From Enterovibrio norvegicus FF-33 (GTDB taxonomy: Bacteria > Pseudomonadota > Gammaproteobacteria > Enterobacterales > Vibrionaceae): a stretch of DNA of 64,000 nucleotides. Below are positions 18,377-27,780 of this stretch, in pieces. The stretch spans positions 1,742,453 through 1,806,452 of the forward strand of contig NZ_AJYD02000038.1 of NCBI RefSeq assembly GCF_000286835.2. The letters are read 5' to 3'. Under the pieces are notes generated by a model. It had not been told where the DNA came from and did not search any database. It was given only the letters and a program-made list of their open reading frames with translations. A program made the position numbers and the translations under genes. Position 1 is the stretch's first letter. Each line of letters starts with the position of its first letter.

Positions 18377-18979
18377 TTAAAGTTGTTTCAGAGACTCAAG
18401 CGTTTTTGCCAAATCATCGGCCGCTTGCTCGTTGTTGAATTGATTCCACAACGTTGCATCTTCACCCGCAGCGTCAATAGCGCCGTTTCGGTTTGCTTTG
18501 AAGGCTTCTTTGTCCATACCAACAAGCACATACAATCCACCCGTTGGGCTCACTTGGCTGACCAGCACACGGCTGTCAGTGAGTGAACGAGACACGACTG
18601 TCTTAGTGACATTTTCAAACGTTTCCATCACAGATTCACTCACACCGTCTTCGGTGTTTGTGCTCATGGTGGACTCAACCGCTTGTTTGAACATGTTGTT
18701 CACGTCGATCTGAAACTGAGAGGCCAAAGCAACACGCGCTTCATTCGCAGCAACTTTGCGCATCACGCTCATGCCCGCTGCACTTTTCTTCGCATAACCT
18801 GTCGCAGCGATGCCGATGTCTGTCGGCATCACATCACATACCCAACCTGGTGCTTCATCTTTCGGAGAGTCAGGGAAAGTACATGCAGCAAAGTTTTGGC
18901 TTTGCTCAACGGTTGCGTTGTTAGAACAAGCTGAAAGAAGCAGTGCCAATGAGGCAGCAACTAGAGATTTCTTAATCAT
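18377..18979 (-). CDS. LPP20-like outer-membrane lipoprotein
   Basis: This 200-residue lipoprotein has lipobox LLSAC, with the lipidated Cys at residue 18. The segment PGWVC...IGIAATGYAKKSA, followed by an alanine-rich helix (VAANEARVALASQF), matches the LPP20-like pattern shared by lipoproteins such as Vibrio FlgP. After it come a mixed helical stretch and a C-terminal strand pair (GLYVLVGMDKEAF). There is no sorting Asp after the lipid cysteine (+2 is Ser), so outer-membrane location is likely. Its start meets the stop of the upstream 330-residue lipoprotein (18979). It is the last gene of a three-lipoprotein operon. The specific function is not known; FlgP-type proteins build ring structures around flagella. 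Confidence 0.8.
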   Translation of the reverse strand: MIKKSLVAASLALLLSACSNNATVEQSQNFAACTFPDSPKDEAPGWVCDVMPTDIGIAATGYAKKSAAGMSVMRKVAANEARVALASQFQIDVNNMFKQAVESTMSTNTEDGVSESVMETFENVTKTVVSRSLTDSRVLVSQVSPTGGLYVLVGMDKEAFKANRNGAIDAAGEDATLWNQFNNEQAADDLAKTLESLKQL

Positions 18980-19971
18980 TAATTCATCCAGCTATTGGTC
19001 GTACACGCTATATCCCAAATCGCACACTCTTCAGGAACCAATTTAGCGGTATCACCTTTGCGCAATTTCATCGACAGTTCTTCATCGATTGCTACCCAAG
19101 AGAATGTAGGTTTAACTGAGTCGCTCAGATGATTGACAACATAACCTTCACCGACGGTATACGTCTCAACATGACCCTCGTCCGATTTGAATACTTGAGA
19201 GAAAGAGATGTCTGCACCTGGCTGAATACGCTTGTTTGACCCCATTGCAACTTTCACCATGGTGCCATGTTCACACTGGCGCATTTCCATCACTGGTGCC
19301 GAAGGCGCAAGCAGCTTTTGAAGCTCAAAGTTGTACTTCACTGATTTCGCCGCCGCTTCACTTGCCATAGAGGTATACTGCGCGTTAGAGATTGGGCACT
19401 TAGAGTTGGTGGTTTCAGAAGTAAATGTGTCGTAGCTTGCTAGCTCAATGCGCTGAACAAGGTTCATTTCTGGCAAAGACACCACTTTAGCTACTGCTTT
19501 CACTTCAGTGCGGAAATCACAGTGAGCGGGGTAAACCTTGGTTTCGCCCTCGTCATTGGTTTTTTCACGGCGCTCAGTGAAGCTGTATGAAAGATCGCTG
19601 GCTGTTACTTCGGTGATAATGGCCAGATCGGCGATTGGTACACCGGTTTTATTGTAACGACCACTTTGTTCCGCTAACTTGATTTCACCTTTCAGTTTGT
19701 TTGCCAACTTACGGTCAACAAGCTTGCTGCCAGTTTTTTCAATGGTGGCTTCAAGATCGTTACGGTAAACCGTTTGAAGACGGCCTTTCGCCGAGTCTTC
19801 AAAAGCCATGTCAACAGGCAGAACAATCACTTTAATGTCTTGCGCTTTTTTACCAGGAACCGCCGCTGTTTCGAGTTCGACTTGTGCATTTGGCAAACAG
19901 ACTTCAGTCGTCAACACACAACCAGAAATTACAGATGTAAGAGCCACTGCCACTAACGATTTTTTAAACAC
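18979..19971 (-). CDS. CsgG/LpoB-fold-like lipoprotein
   Basis: This 330-residue lipoprotein has lipobox ISGC (Cys18), with Val at +2 suggesting the outer membrane. After the linker, the segment IKVIVLPVD, then LKGEIKLAEQSGRYNKTGVPIADLAIITEVT split over strand-helix-strand, resembles the CsgG/LpoB fold, in which a short helix precedes a conserved (A)D-(Y/L)-(L/I)-I strand. Cysteines at CDFRTE, CPISN, CEHGT and the C-terminal CAIWDIAC could form disulfides. CsgG-type proteins form secretion pores or activators of cell-wall synthases, but I see no clear pore-forming hairpin. The gene lies between two LPP20-like lipoproteins and is probably co-transcribed with both. Confidence 0.7.
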   Translation of the reverse strand: MFKKSLVAVALTSVISGCVLTTEVCLPNAQVELETAAVPGKKAQDIKVIVLPVDMAFEDSAKGRLQTVYRNDLEATIEKTGSKLVDRKLANKLKGEIKLAEQSGRYNKTGVPIADLAIITEVTASDLSYSFTERREKTNDEGETKVYPAHCDFRTEVKAVAKVVSLPEMNLVQRIELASYDTFTSETTNSKCPISNAQYTSMASEAAAKSVKYNFELQKLLAPSAPVMEMRQCEHGTMVKVAMGSNKRIQPGADISFSQVFKSDEGHVETYTVGEGYVVNHLSDSVKPTFSWVAIDEELSMKLRKGDTAKLVPEECAIWDIACTTNSWMN

Positions 19972-19992
19972 TTTTATTACTCCAGTGTAATA

Positions 19993-20961
19993 TTATATTT
20001 TTTGTAATCCCAAAGATGGCCAAATGCCTTTCTCTTCTATTTGCGCAGAAAAGTGACGTTCCGCACCTTCATGGGAAAATTTGAAATTTGAAACTGAATT
20101 ACCAGTTGAAATTACTTCACTCGTGGACAATGTTTGTCCTTTTTTATTTTTAAGTGATAGTTCTGTTACTTTTGTGGTGATAAATGCATCACCCACTTTG
20201 TTTTTTCGATAATCCGAATTCATGGTCAAAATATGCGAGACAGATTGACTCATTTTTGTAGTCGTATTAATACCCACTGCACTGAATTTTTCTGCGACAA
20301 ACGCTGCGCTTTTTTTATCATTAGCATCAGGTTTTATGTAAACAAAAATACTGGACTTTACTTGGTCCACTGTTGCGACCAATTTGGGCAGATGGATAAT
20401 TTCATTTGCACCGTTCTCGTTCATCGTTGAAAGAATACCGATGCGCACATAAAGCTCTGACAATTCGTCTTCTAAATCGTTATTCTCTAACCACCACGTC
20501 AGCGTATCTTGATGTGACAGGTTCTTCAGCTGAGCCTCAGCATTGCTTTCGATTTGGCTCAGCTCGCTCTCTATCTGGCTTTTGACATTGTCACGCTTCA
20601 CACGAGCCTGCACGTAATAGGCAATATCATTTTGCTCACTGCGCAGATATTCCGTACCAATTAATGTTAGTTGCGCGGACTTTGCATTGACGGTGCTCTT
20701 TACATTTTCGTAGCTAAGGGAGCTGTCGTTAATTTGTCGAAAGCGATCATCTTTGGTGAAAGAAGAATCTACCTGAGTCCATAGTTGTTCATTAATTTGG
20801 CTTAACGCGGATTTTTTCGCGAGATTTAGGCTGCGCCCTTCTCCCACCGAATAGATATAACTTGGATCGTTAACCGTCTCAACAATATACCAATCAGGAG
20901 GCGTGGTTGATTGACAGCCTGCGATAATCATAGGCAATAGCGCTGCGTAGATTTTTTTCAT
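19993..20961 (-). CDS. LPP20-like lipoprotein with extended C-terminal domain
   Basis: The likely start is ATG 20961 (MKKIYAALLPMIIAGC), giving about 322 residues; in-frame ATGs also occur at 20964 and 21006. The lipobox is IIAGC. The first domain starts with PDWYIVETVNDPSYIYSVGEGRS and continues with an alanine-containing helix (AKKSALSQINEQL), the LPP20-like pattern that also occurs in the 200-residue lipoprotein of this operon. A long helical region (about 120-200) and a C-terminal mixed domain follow. It is the promoter-proximal gene of the operon, with about 500 AT-rich bases upstream. Function is unknown. The combination LPP20 / CsgG-like / LPP20 recalls the FlgO-FlgP-FlgT flagellar ring set only in outline. 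Confidence 0.72.
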   Translation of the reverse strand: MKKIYAALLPMIIAGCQSTTPPDWYIVETVNDPSYIYSVGEGRSLNLAKKSALSQINEQLWTQVDSSFTKDDRFRQINDSSLSYENVKSTVNAKSAQLTLIGTEYLRSEQNDIAYYVQARVKRDNVKSQIESELSQIESNAEAQLKNLSHQDTLTWWLENNDLEDELSELYVRIGILSTMNENGANEIIHLPKLVATVDQVKSSIFVYIKPDANDKKSAAFVAEKFSAVGINTTTKMSQSVSHILTMNSDYRKNKVGDAFITTKVTELSLKNKKGQTLSTSEVISTGNSVSNFKFSHEGAERHFSAQIEEKGIWPSLGLQKI

Positions 20962-21006
20962 CATTTTTGGATACCGCCTAATCAGAGTGTTTTCTGAAAA
21001 ATGCAC

Positions 21007-21408
21007 ATGAAGTTAGCGCAATAGTTAAACAACAAACCAATACGGAAAGTTGGACAACAACAAAACCAAACTCTCATTTAAAGAATATTTTTAATAAGGA
21101 TTAATTCACAGAGTCAACCCCCTTCGAAATTATTGGCGGCATTATCTGGATAAAGATCTATTTTTTCAATACTAAAAGTAATGCTGACGTGAAAAAACAG
21201 GCCAAATCCTGACATTTAAATCATAAATAAAATAGACAGTCTTAAACAGAGAATAACATTCTACAACTAGGGTATATTTTAATTGGTATTTATTAGTTGG
21301 GATTATGAATTTTAATTGGAGAGACTTTCAACCCAAGAGCACTTCGAATTACTAAAGTCGCATTTAAAGAGGATCAAGGGGAAAGATTAAACATTTAAAA
21401 CAGGTGAT
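21007..21408. other. Intergenic AT-rich region upstream of the lipoprotein operon
   Basis: No gene is supported in this 400-base stretch. It is very AT-rich, with several runs such as AAAGAATATTTTTAATAAGG. It should contain the leftward promoter of the lipoprotein operon in its first 100 bases. The right-hand border is the T6SS terminator. Confidence 0.5.
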
Positions 21409-21440
21409 TAAAAAATGCGCCAATCTAATTGGCGCATTGT
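21407..21440 (-). terminator. Terminator at the end of the T6SS operon
   Basis: Perfect hairpin ATGCGCCAAT-CTA-ATTGGCGCAT at 21415-21437. On the minus strand it is followed directly by a run of six T. It lies about 50 bases downstream of the vasL stop and so closes the long T6SS operon. Confidence 0.93.
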
Positions 21441-21491
21441 TTAATCAAAGTGACGTTCACGCTATTCACGGAACAAATTTTTGGGTAATAA

Positions 21492-22766
21492 TTACCTCGA
21501 TGCTAACGCCTTCTGCTTGGCCAGTAACCGCTGAAGCAACATTTTTTTCATGACCACTGATTTCAGATTCTTATCTAGTACTTCAAGTTCTGTTTCAGCT
21601 TTCATAAATTCACCTTGCTGAATCAACCGTTCTGCATATGTGATGCGAGCAATCAAAGGCGATAAGCTTATCGCGTAGTTTTCCAGACCAACGGCTAATG
21701 CCTGTACTTGATCTATCTTCCCTGTTCTCACAAGCAAACTCACATTAGCCGCGCGAGTCCTTGCTGTGACAAAGCGATCATTGAGTTCATCAAAGTCTGC
21801 CACAACGCCTGACTGCCAACGCTGAATAGATTCCGTCATTTGTTGTGCTTCAGGTGAATCCGGAAATAGATATTGGACACTCTCGGCAAGATCCAAACTA
21901 GAACGAAACGTATCCGAAATGTCCGCATCAGTTAGCAGTGATAACTTGTCGCTATAACGATTAAGCAACTGACTCTGATGATGCTTCAGCCCCTGCGCGC
22001 CAAACTCAGATCGAATCTGCTGCGCCTCTTCCAAAGAAATGATCTTCGGTTCAGCAAGTGCAATAGTGAGTTCCGATGTTGGAGACGGACGACTACCCTG
22101 CACATATTGCAGGCCATAAAGAACCGCAGCCCCCAACATTGCGCCAAGCACGAAAAGTAACGCACTGGCGTTTTGCTTTTTCACCTTCACTTCAACAGGT
22201 GGTGGTGATATTGCAGCGTTCGGGCGGCTGCTGTTTTCAAGCCTGTCGATGTGCTCGAATATCGTGTAACCAAGCACATCGAGATCGGCGACTTTTTCGC
22301 TGCCTCGCTGCGAGAGGTTTCGATCGATAGCTTGCAATGCACGTTCACAACGATACAAGTCGCGCAATTGGCTGAGTTGTGGCTGCATCGCACGAAGCTC
22401 TTCACCAAGACGACCCAGCATCCAACGATAAAGCTCTATACGCTTAGCTTGCGGCATGGCTTGATCCACTCGTGTATCTCGAAGCACAGCCACTTGAAGT
22501 TCTAAGCCATTAGCGAAACCCGGTAAACCTTGTGTTTTCAGTGAGGCGACGGTGTAGTAAATCGCCACCAGCAAATCTGCCCCGTCGGTTGTCGCCACTT
22601 TCTCGCACAATGTGCGCACTTTTTCCCAATCCACCGATCCCGCCAATGGGTTGAAACGGCGGTTTATCTCGTTGCGGATCTTTTGATAGTCGGCAGAGTC
22701 TTTTAGACGAGAATCATCTGCCGCTAACTTGATACCATCGATGTCAGTTAACATCCATTGCGCCAT
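21492..22766 (-). CDS. vasL: T6SS protein VasL (TssA-related)
   Basis: This 424-residue protein has an ImpA/TssA-like N-terminal domain (DSADYQKIRNEINRRFNPLAG, VDWEKVRTLCE, LLVAIYYTVASLK), one membrane segment at about 205-225 (ALLFVLGAMLGAAVLYGLQ), and a C-terminal helical VasL-type domain. This matches V. cholerae VasL (VCA0121), the last core gene of that cluster. TssA-like proteins with a membrane segment (sometimes called TagA or TsaB-like groups) are thought to hold the distal end of the sheath or stabilise the complex. VasL's exact role is not settled. The gene starts 24 bases after the tssM stop, with an AAGGACG ribosome-binding site, and is followed by the operon terminator. Confidence 0.85.
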   Translation of the reverse strand: MAQWMLTDIDGIKLAADDSRLKDSADYQKIRNEINRRFNPLAGSVDWEKVRTLCEKVATTDGADLLVAIYYTVASLKTQGLPGFANGLELQVAVLRDTRVDQAMPQAKRIELYRWMLGRLGEELRAMQPQLSQLRDLYRCERALQAIDRNLSQRGSEKVADLDVLGYTIFEHIDRLENSSRPNAAISPPPVEVKVKKQNASALLFVLGAMLGAAVLYGLQYVQGSRPSPTSELTIALAEPKIISLEEAQQIRSEFGAQGLKHHQSQLLNRYSDKLSLLTDADISDTFRSSLDLAESVQYLFPDSPEAQQMTESIQRWQSGVVADFDELNDRFVTARTRAANVSLLVRTGKIDQVQALAVGLENYAISLSPLIARITYAERLIQQGEFMKAETELEVLDKNLKSVVMKKMLLQRLLAKQKALASR

Positions 22767-22790
22767 GGTTATACGTCCTTAGTCATGACG

Positions 22791-25700
22791 TTAGTAGAGA
22801 GTACGCGAGAGCTTAAAGCCTCTAAATATGGACGCTGTAAACGGGTTGCTGTCCGCCTCTGAGTGCAGCCTATACATCACGTTGCCACTGTCGATATTGA
22901 AACGATAATCGACACTGGTTGCTGTTGAACCGACCACTTCGGCCTGCTCTAGCAAACGGAAAAATGCCCACGGGCCGCGAATACTGATGCTTCTTGGTGA
23001 CGTGTTAGCCGCAACAGGCACCAAGGTGATTTTACTCACCGCTGCTTCACGCAAGGTATTCGGCCATATAAGCCCTACATTCTTGCGCGGGCCATGGCTA
23101 TATTCGACATACTGACCGTCAATGTTAATCACAGAGCGACGCTTGTTAGCACTTAGCTCAACCGGCTCAAGGGTAAATTCAACATCCAACACGCCTTTAC
23201 GATTAAAGAAGGCCTGTTGAATATCACGTGCCGACTCAAGCTGGTTGAGTACGTCGTTACGAATCAACGTTTTCTCACCTTCTGCGGTATCGAAATTACC
23301 GGCATCTTCTAGGAACATTTTCAGATTGTTCTCATAGAAATCGGTCAGGATTCCGTTCGGGGCAAAGAAGGCTTCAAAATCTTCCAGCGCGACATCTTTG
23401 GTTGAAGCGGGGTTAAATGGATAACGCGACGCTAGCTTGGTTCGAAATTCGTTGTAAACATCTGTTGCCCAGCGCACTTCAAGGTAACGAATGGCTTCTT
23501 GACGAATCACATACCAGCTCTCATCCGCCAGTTTTTTCAGCATGGTGTCATAAGGCTGTGGCATGCCTGTCGAGATGCGCTCCAACACGTAAATTGGATC
23601 AGAGCTATTCAACGTCAAACGCGCTTTTGTGGCTTCTAGCGCCGCTTTACCCACGTCGGGTGAATCGTTGATAGATTTCATGTAAGCGGTCAATTGAGAA
23701 ACGGCGTCCACCACTTCATCAAGGTAAATAGGCTTACCGGGTTCTGTAGTCGCTAAACCATTCAGCTCAGAAAACTGGTTATCAACCAATGCGGCAACAC
23801 GATAACGCGGCGATTTAGTCAGCTCATCACGTGCTGCATCGTTTTCTGGTAACTGTGGGAACAAATCCGTGTTGTCTGTGATTTCTTCAAGCAGGCGATG
23901 CAAGGGCTGGTTGTTGCCCGTGATGCTTTCCAACACAAGCACGGCATTGTGAATATCGGGGAAGTATTTGATGTCGATGTCGTTCATTGCACGACGCCAG
24001 CTATCGGAATAATCCGCGATATATTGGCTGCGAATCTTTTCACGAAGCACGCGTTTGTCTTCATCAGAGAAATCAATCGATTCGGTTTGACCTAGAACCC
24101 AACTATCAACCAATGCGAGTTCAGACACAGAATCTGATTCTGGAATGAAATAGCTGTTGAAGCCTTTCTTGGTCAACACGCGCGGAATTTCTAAATCGCG
24201 GCTCTCTTCTGTACGCTGAGTAAACACCACATCAAACACCGGTCCGATAGCCGTCGCCAGATCAACGGGTGCGCCGAGTACTGATGTCGATGCTTGCTTA
24301 AGGTTACGATAAACACGCTGCTCAATCGGCATGCGACTCAGTTGTCTCTGCGTATTGGCAATTAGGTCATCATACGGCGAAAGAATCGCTTCTGCGTCTT
24401 CTTGCCCCGCATTACGATCGCCTTCCAGATCAGTATGCTCCATGGCGTAATCTAAGTGCTGCATTAAGCGTTCTTGGGTTTGACGATCGCCCGGATACTG
24501 CTCTTGCCATTCTGCCGCAAAGTAGTTCTGCACCATGTTCTTATAACGGCCGTCATCATCTGTCATCATGCGGAACACGCGTAATGACGTCAGCATCTGC
24601 TCATCATCTTGTGCGCCTGCAATTTCAGCCGCCGCTGTTTTCAGTAAGGCGGGCAAATAGCGGTTCTCAAGAAGGCTCAGGTAAGTACGTTCTACTTCAG
24701 GACCAATCACATGGCCTTGATATAACCCCAGGTCAGAGAAATGCTGCGGCTTATCACGGAAGAAACCGAATTCCAGCGTGGCTTGTCGAATGGTATCAAG
24801 CGGCGCAAGAATATCGACGCCGTTATCAATCACGACGTCAGACGAATAGTTGTGCTCGTATTCGTTTACCTTGGTGAGTACCGCATCCGCCTGCTCTACA
24901 TTTTTCAGGTAATACTGATGCCATGAGCCAATCAGCAACACCGAAGCAATCGAGCAAGCAACGACAGACAGCATCATCACGCGACGTTTGGTTTTTGCTA
25001 CACGGAAGTTATCTGAGGCTAATCCCGCTTCAGGGTAAATCACTTTACTGAACAAACGTTGCGTAAAGTAGGTGGTCGAATTATTGGCATTTTGTGCGCT
25101 ATTTACAGCATGAGAAATACCGTATCGACGCGATGCGGAATCAATAAAGGCATTCGTCGGTACGCCCTGTTGGTACACCGAGGTGAAATACACACCGCGC
25201 ACTAGCGCAGACGTTGAGAATTGATCACTGCCGAACGCATCGTGCAGAAATTGCTTCAATACATCATGCATACCAGCCATTTGTCGGCTGAAGCTGTAAA
25301 TCGCGGTGCGATCTTCACCATCATAGGTTTGCATCAAAATACTCGGCAGCATGCCGTTGATGCGTTCGACAAAGGCACCAAAGTCTTTGTCGAACTCATT
25401 GAGCCAGCTATCCAGGTCATCGACAGAGTCGAGCGTAAAGGTAAAACCCAACACTTCTTCGCGTTCTGCCTTGCTGCAATGACGGAAAAACGGTTCAAAA
25501 CCATGCAACAAATCAAGTTTGGTTAGCGACACATAAACAGGCAAACGCGTTGACAAGGTTTCCATCAGCTCGCGCAAACGGGTTCTCAGCAGGTTGGCAT
25601 AAGCGCGACGCTCACTGGTGGTAGAAGTGGCAAGATTTGCTACATCTAATGCAATCACCACACCGTTCAAAGGACGGCGACTGCGCGTTTTTTCTAGCCA

Positions 25701-26336
25701 CTTGATAAAGTGCAACCAAAGGCGGCGTTCAAGCTCACCTTCACCGTCGTTACTGGTGGCGCGTTGCGTGAGCAATTCGCCATCAGGGTCAATAAGCACT
25801 GAGTCATCGCCAATCCACCAATCAAAGGAAAAGGGATTTTCACTTTTCTTACCTGAAGCCCGCATGACCGACGAGAACACAAAGTTCTGTCCAGAGCGAT
25901 TGATCAAGCTGGTTTTGCCCGCGTTCTCTGGGCCAAGCACCAAATACCATGGCAATGCATAAAGGTAATTGCGCTTATTAAGGCTTTTTTGCAGCGACGT
26001 CATGACTTGGTTAAGTTCCGATTCCTGACGCTCTTCAAAACGCTTAATCGGATCGTCTTCGAGCTGACGCTCGCGCGCTTGGTCAGCGTGGTAGCCTTTC
26101 AGTTTTCGCCACTGTAAGAATCCCCAAAGCGCAAGCCATGCTAGAGAGAAGATAACACTGGTAATCGCACGCGCAGTGATCGAGGCAAGCGGTTGGGAGT
26201 CGTTGATCGTGAGCCATGGGCCAGCCCACCAAATGGCAACGTTGAGCAACACAAAAATAGCCACCAATAATATGGGTAGTCCCGCTTTCATAGCGGGCAG
26301 CATTTTCTGTAGAAGCGATTTTAACTTGCTGAACAT
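22791..26336 (-). CDS. tssM: T6SS membrane-complex protein TssM (VasK/IcmF)
   Basis: This 1181-residue inner-membrane protein has two membrane helices near the N-terminus (about 18-35 and 45-65) and a third at about 440-460 (MMLSVVACSIASVLLIG). The cytoplasmic NTPase-like domain contains Walker A GPENAGKT at residues 135-142. The remaining roughly 700 residues are periplasmic. TssM spans the envelope and forms, with TssJ and TssL, the T6SS membrane complex that anchors the baseplate. Some TssM proteins lack Walker A; here it is intact. It corresponds to V. cholerae VasK (VCA0120) in order and size. The gene follows tssA after 19 bases. Confidence 0.95.
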   Translation of the reverse strand: MFSKLKSLLQKMLPAMKAGLPILLVAIFVLLNVAIWWAGPWLTINDSQPLASITARAITSVIFSLAWLALWGFLQWRKLKGYHADQARERQLEDDPIKRFEERQESELNQVMTSLQKSLNKRNYLYALPWYLVLGPENAGKTSLINRSGQNFVFSSVMRASGKKSENPFSFDWWIGDDSVLIDPDGELLTQRATSNDGEGELERRLWLHFIKWLEKTRSRRPLNGVVIALDVANLATSTTSERRAYANLLRTRLRELMETLSTRLPVYVSLTKLDLLHGFEPFFRHCSKAEREEVLGFTFTLDSVDDLDSWLNEFDKDFGAFVERINGMLPSILMQTYDGEDRTAIYSFSRQMAGMHDVLKQFLHDAFGSDQFSTSALVRGVYFTSVYQQGVPTNAFIDSASRRYGISHAVNSAQNANNSTTYFTQRLFSKVIYPEAGLASDNFRVAKTKRRVMMLSVVACSIASVLLIGSWHQYYLKNVEQADAVLTKVNEYEHNYSSDVVIDNGVDILAPLDTIRQATLEFGFFRDKPQHFSDLGLYQGHVIGPEVERTYLSLLENRYLPALLKTAAAEIAGAQDDEQMLTSLRVFRMMTDDDGRYKNMVQNYFAAEWQEQYPGDRQTQERLMQHLDYAMEHTDLEGDRNAGQEDAEAILSPYDDLIANTQRQLSRMPIEQRVYRNLKQASTSVLGAPVDLATAIGPVFDVVFTQRTEESRDLEIPRVLTKKGFNSYFIPESDSVSELALVDSWVLGQTESIDFSDEDKRVLREKIRSQYIADYSDSWRRAMNDIDIKYFPDIHNAVLVLESITGNNQPLHRLLEEITDNTDLFPQLPENDAARDELTKSPRYRVAALVDNQFSELNGLATTEPGKPIYLDEVVDAVSQLTAYMKSINDSPDVGKAALEATKARLTLNSSDPIYVLERISTGMPQPYDTMLKKLADESWYVIRQEAIRYLEVRWATDVYNEFRTKLASRYPFNPASTKDVALEDFEAFFAPNGILTDFYENNLKMFLEDAGNFDTAEGEKTLIRNDVLNQLESARDIQQAFFNRKGVLDVEFTLEPVELSANKRRSVINIDGQYVEYSHGPRKNVGLIWPNTLREAAVSKITLVPVAANTSPRSISIRGPWAFFRLLEQAEVVGSTATSVDYRFNIDSGNVMYRLHSEADSNPFTASIFRGFKLSRTLY

Positions 26337-26355
26337 AATGTTTCGATCCCTGATT

Positions 26356-27771
26356 TTATTGTGCTTTCGCTATATTTTCGAGCCGTTGAATCAATGACGG
26401 CTCCCAGTCAACCAACGACGTTCTGGTCGTCTGTTCTAACAAAATTTGATACTGCTGTTCTGCCATGGCAGACAGTTGATGACGACGCATGACATCCGCA
26501 GATAGCATGCGCCAGTAAAATTGATCTCTTGGTTCGTTCGATTCCGCCAAACCATCGTTGAGCATGGCAAGTGCGACGGATAAGCCGCCTTCGTCTGCTA
26601 AGGTAAAGGCTTCTTTGCGTTTCGCATCCCAATCAGACGTCCCTGCCGAGCCAGTGCTTGAGGTTTCACCTTCATCGAGCCAGCGGCGAGTTTCATCGTT
26701 CACAAACGGCGCACCGCCTTTAAACCTCAGTTCGGTAACCTGAGGAAGACGACGAATGAAGGCACGGGTTTCATTGGCGATGGTGTCTGCCCATTCTGTG
26801 TTACCGAGCTTGACCGCAATGCGATAACTCAGAAAATGGCCGTCAATCCAATACGGTGCCACGGTTAGACTTTGTTCCACTTTGCGCCATAGCGCGTGGT
26901 CTGCCCCCCGATTAAGCTGCTCTTCATATTCTGAAATACGATCGAGTGATACTGGCATTAATTGGGTTTCCCCATTGGCTTCAGCTTCTGGTACTGACGT
27001 GATCGAAAACCACACGGCGAAACGGCGTAATCGCAACGAAAGCGCAATACCACCACCATCCAGTTCTGATACGAATTCAGACACTTTGAGTAGTGTTTGC
27101 TTCACTGCGCGATCGGAGCTGCCATCAATTTCTAACTTGCCAGCACTTGCAGCAGTTGCTGACGAAGAGGTAGTTGCACTCGCCCCTTCAGCAGCACTAG
27201 CCGTAGCTTGTACTACTCGCTCATTGTTAGTGAGTTTGCGTTTAACCACCGCACCAATGTCATTGACACCGTCCGTCGGTAAATCATGTTCTGTGGCTGC
27301 TTCCTCAAGTTCAGCGAGCGCTTTGGCGAGTTGCACTTTTTGATCTTCATCGAACATCGAGGCATCTATTTTGTCTGCCGATTTTTCTGTGCGTTGAATG
27401 ATCTGCGAGTAGAACTTGCGGCGAGGCAGCACGCCGCGAGGACCAGGGGCCGGATGACAAGTATCCCAGTACCCTTTAATGAAATCCGCCAATACGAAAA
27501 TCGACAAGGTAAAACGCTCCGGTGACGCTTGATGCTGAAGACACTGCAACAGATGCGTCAAAAGCTTGAGATCCTTGGTGGTGCCTTCCATCAATTTGAA
27601 CGCACTTTGTTCCGCTTCTGCCCATTGCACTTCCGTATGGGACAACGAACCGACTTTCATCATTTGTCCTTCGACAAAATCCAACAAGGCGTCTTCCAAC
27701 AGACGCTCTCCAACAGGGTTTGCGCCCTGGATAGGTTGCGTCACTCGCTGACGATACGTTTGCATATCCAT
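26356..27771 (-). CDS. tssA: T6SS cap/priming protein TssA (VasJ)
   Basis: This protein is about 471 residues from ATG 27771, chosen because the AGGGA ribosome-binding site sits 6 bases upstream; an in-frame ATG at 27777 is possible. It has an ImpA N-terminal domain (residues about 5-130: PIQGANPVGERLLED, HLLQCLQHQ, FIKGYWDTCHP). A Ser/Ala-rich linker at about 190-215 and a helical VasJ C-terminal domain follow. TssA initiates and caps growing sheath tubes at the baseplate and distal end. It corresponds to V. cholerae VasJ (VCA0119). Together with VasL, the cluster has two TssA-related proteins, as in V. cholerae. Confidence 0.9.
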   Translation of the reverse strand: MDMQTYRQRVTQPIQGANPVGERLLEDALLDFVEGQMMKVGSLSHTEVQWAEAEQSAFKLMEGTTKDLKLLTHLLQCLQHQASPERFTLSIFVLADFIKGYWDTCHPAPGPRGVLPRRKFYSQIIQRTEKSADKIDASMFDEDQKVQLAKALAELEEAATEHDLPTDGVNDIGAVVKRKLTNNERVVQATASAAEGASATTSSSATAASAGKLEIDGSSDRAVKQTLLKVSEFVSELDGGGIALSLRLRRFAVWFSITSVPEAEANGETQLMPVSLDRISEYEEQLNRGADHALWRKVEQSLTVAPYWIDGHFLSYRIAVKLGNTEWADTIANETRAFIRRLPQVTELRFKGGAPFVNDETRRWLDEGETSSTGSAGTSDWDAKRKEAFTLADEGGLSVALAMLNDGLAESNEPRDQFYWRMLSADVMRRHQLSAMAEQQYQILLEQTTRTSLVDWEPSLIQRLENIAKAQ

Positions 27772-27780
27772 AAGCATTCC

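Noticed and set aside
27286-27525. Plus-strand frames inside tssA, and many similar frames inside other T6SS genes
   Set aside because: They are antisense shadows of conserved genes, with no ribosome-binding sites or recognisable domains.
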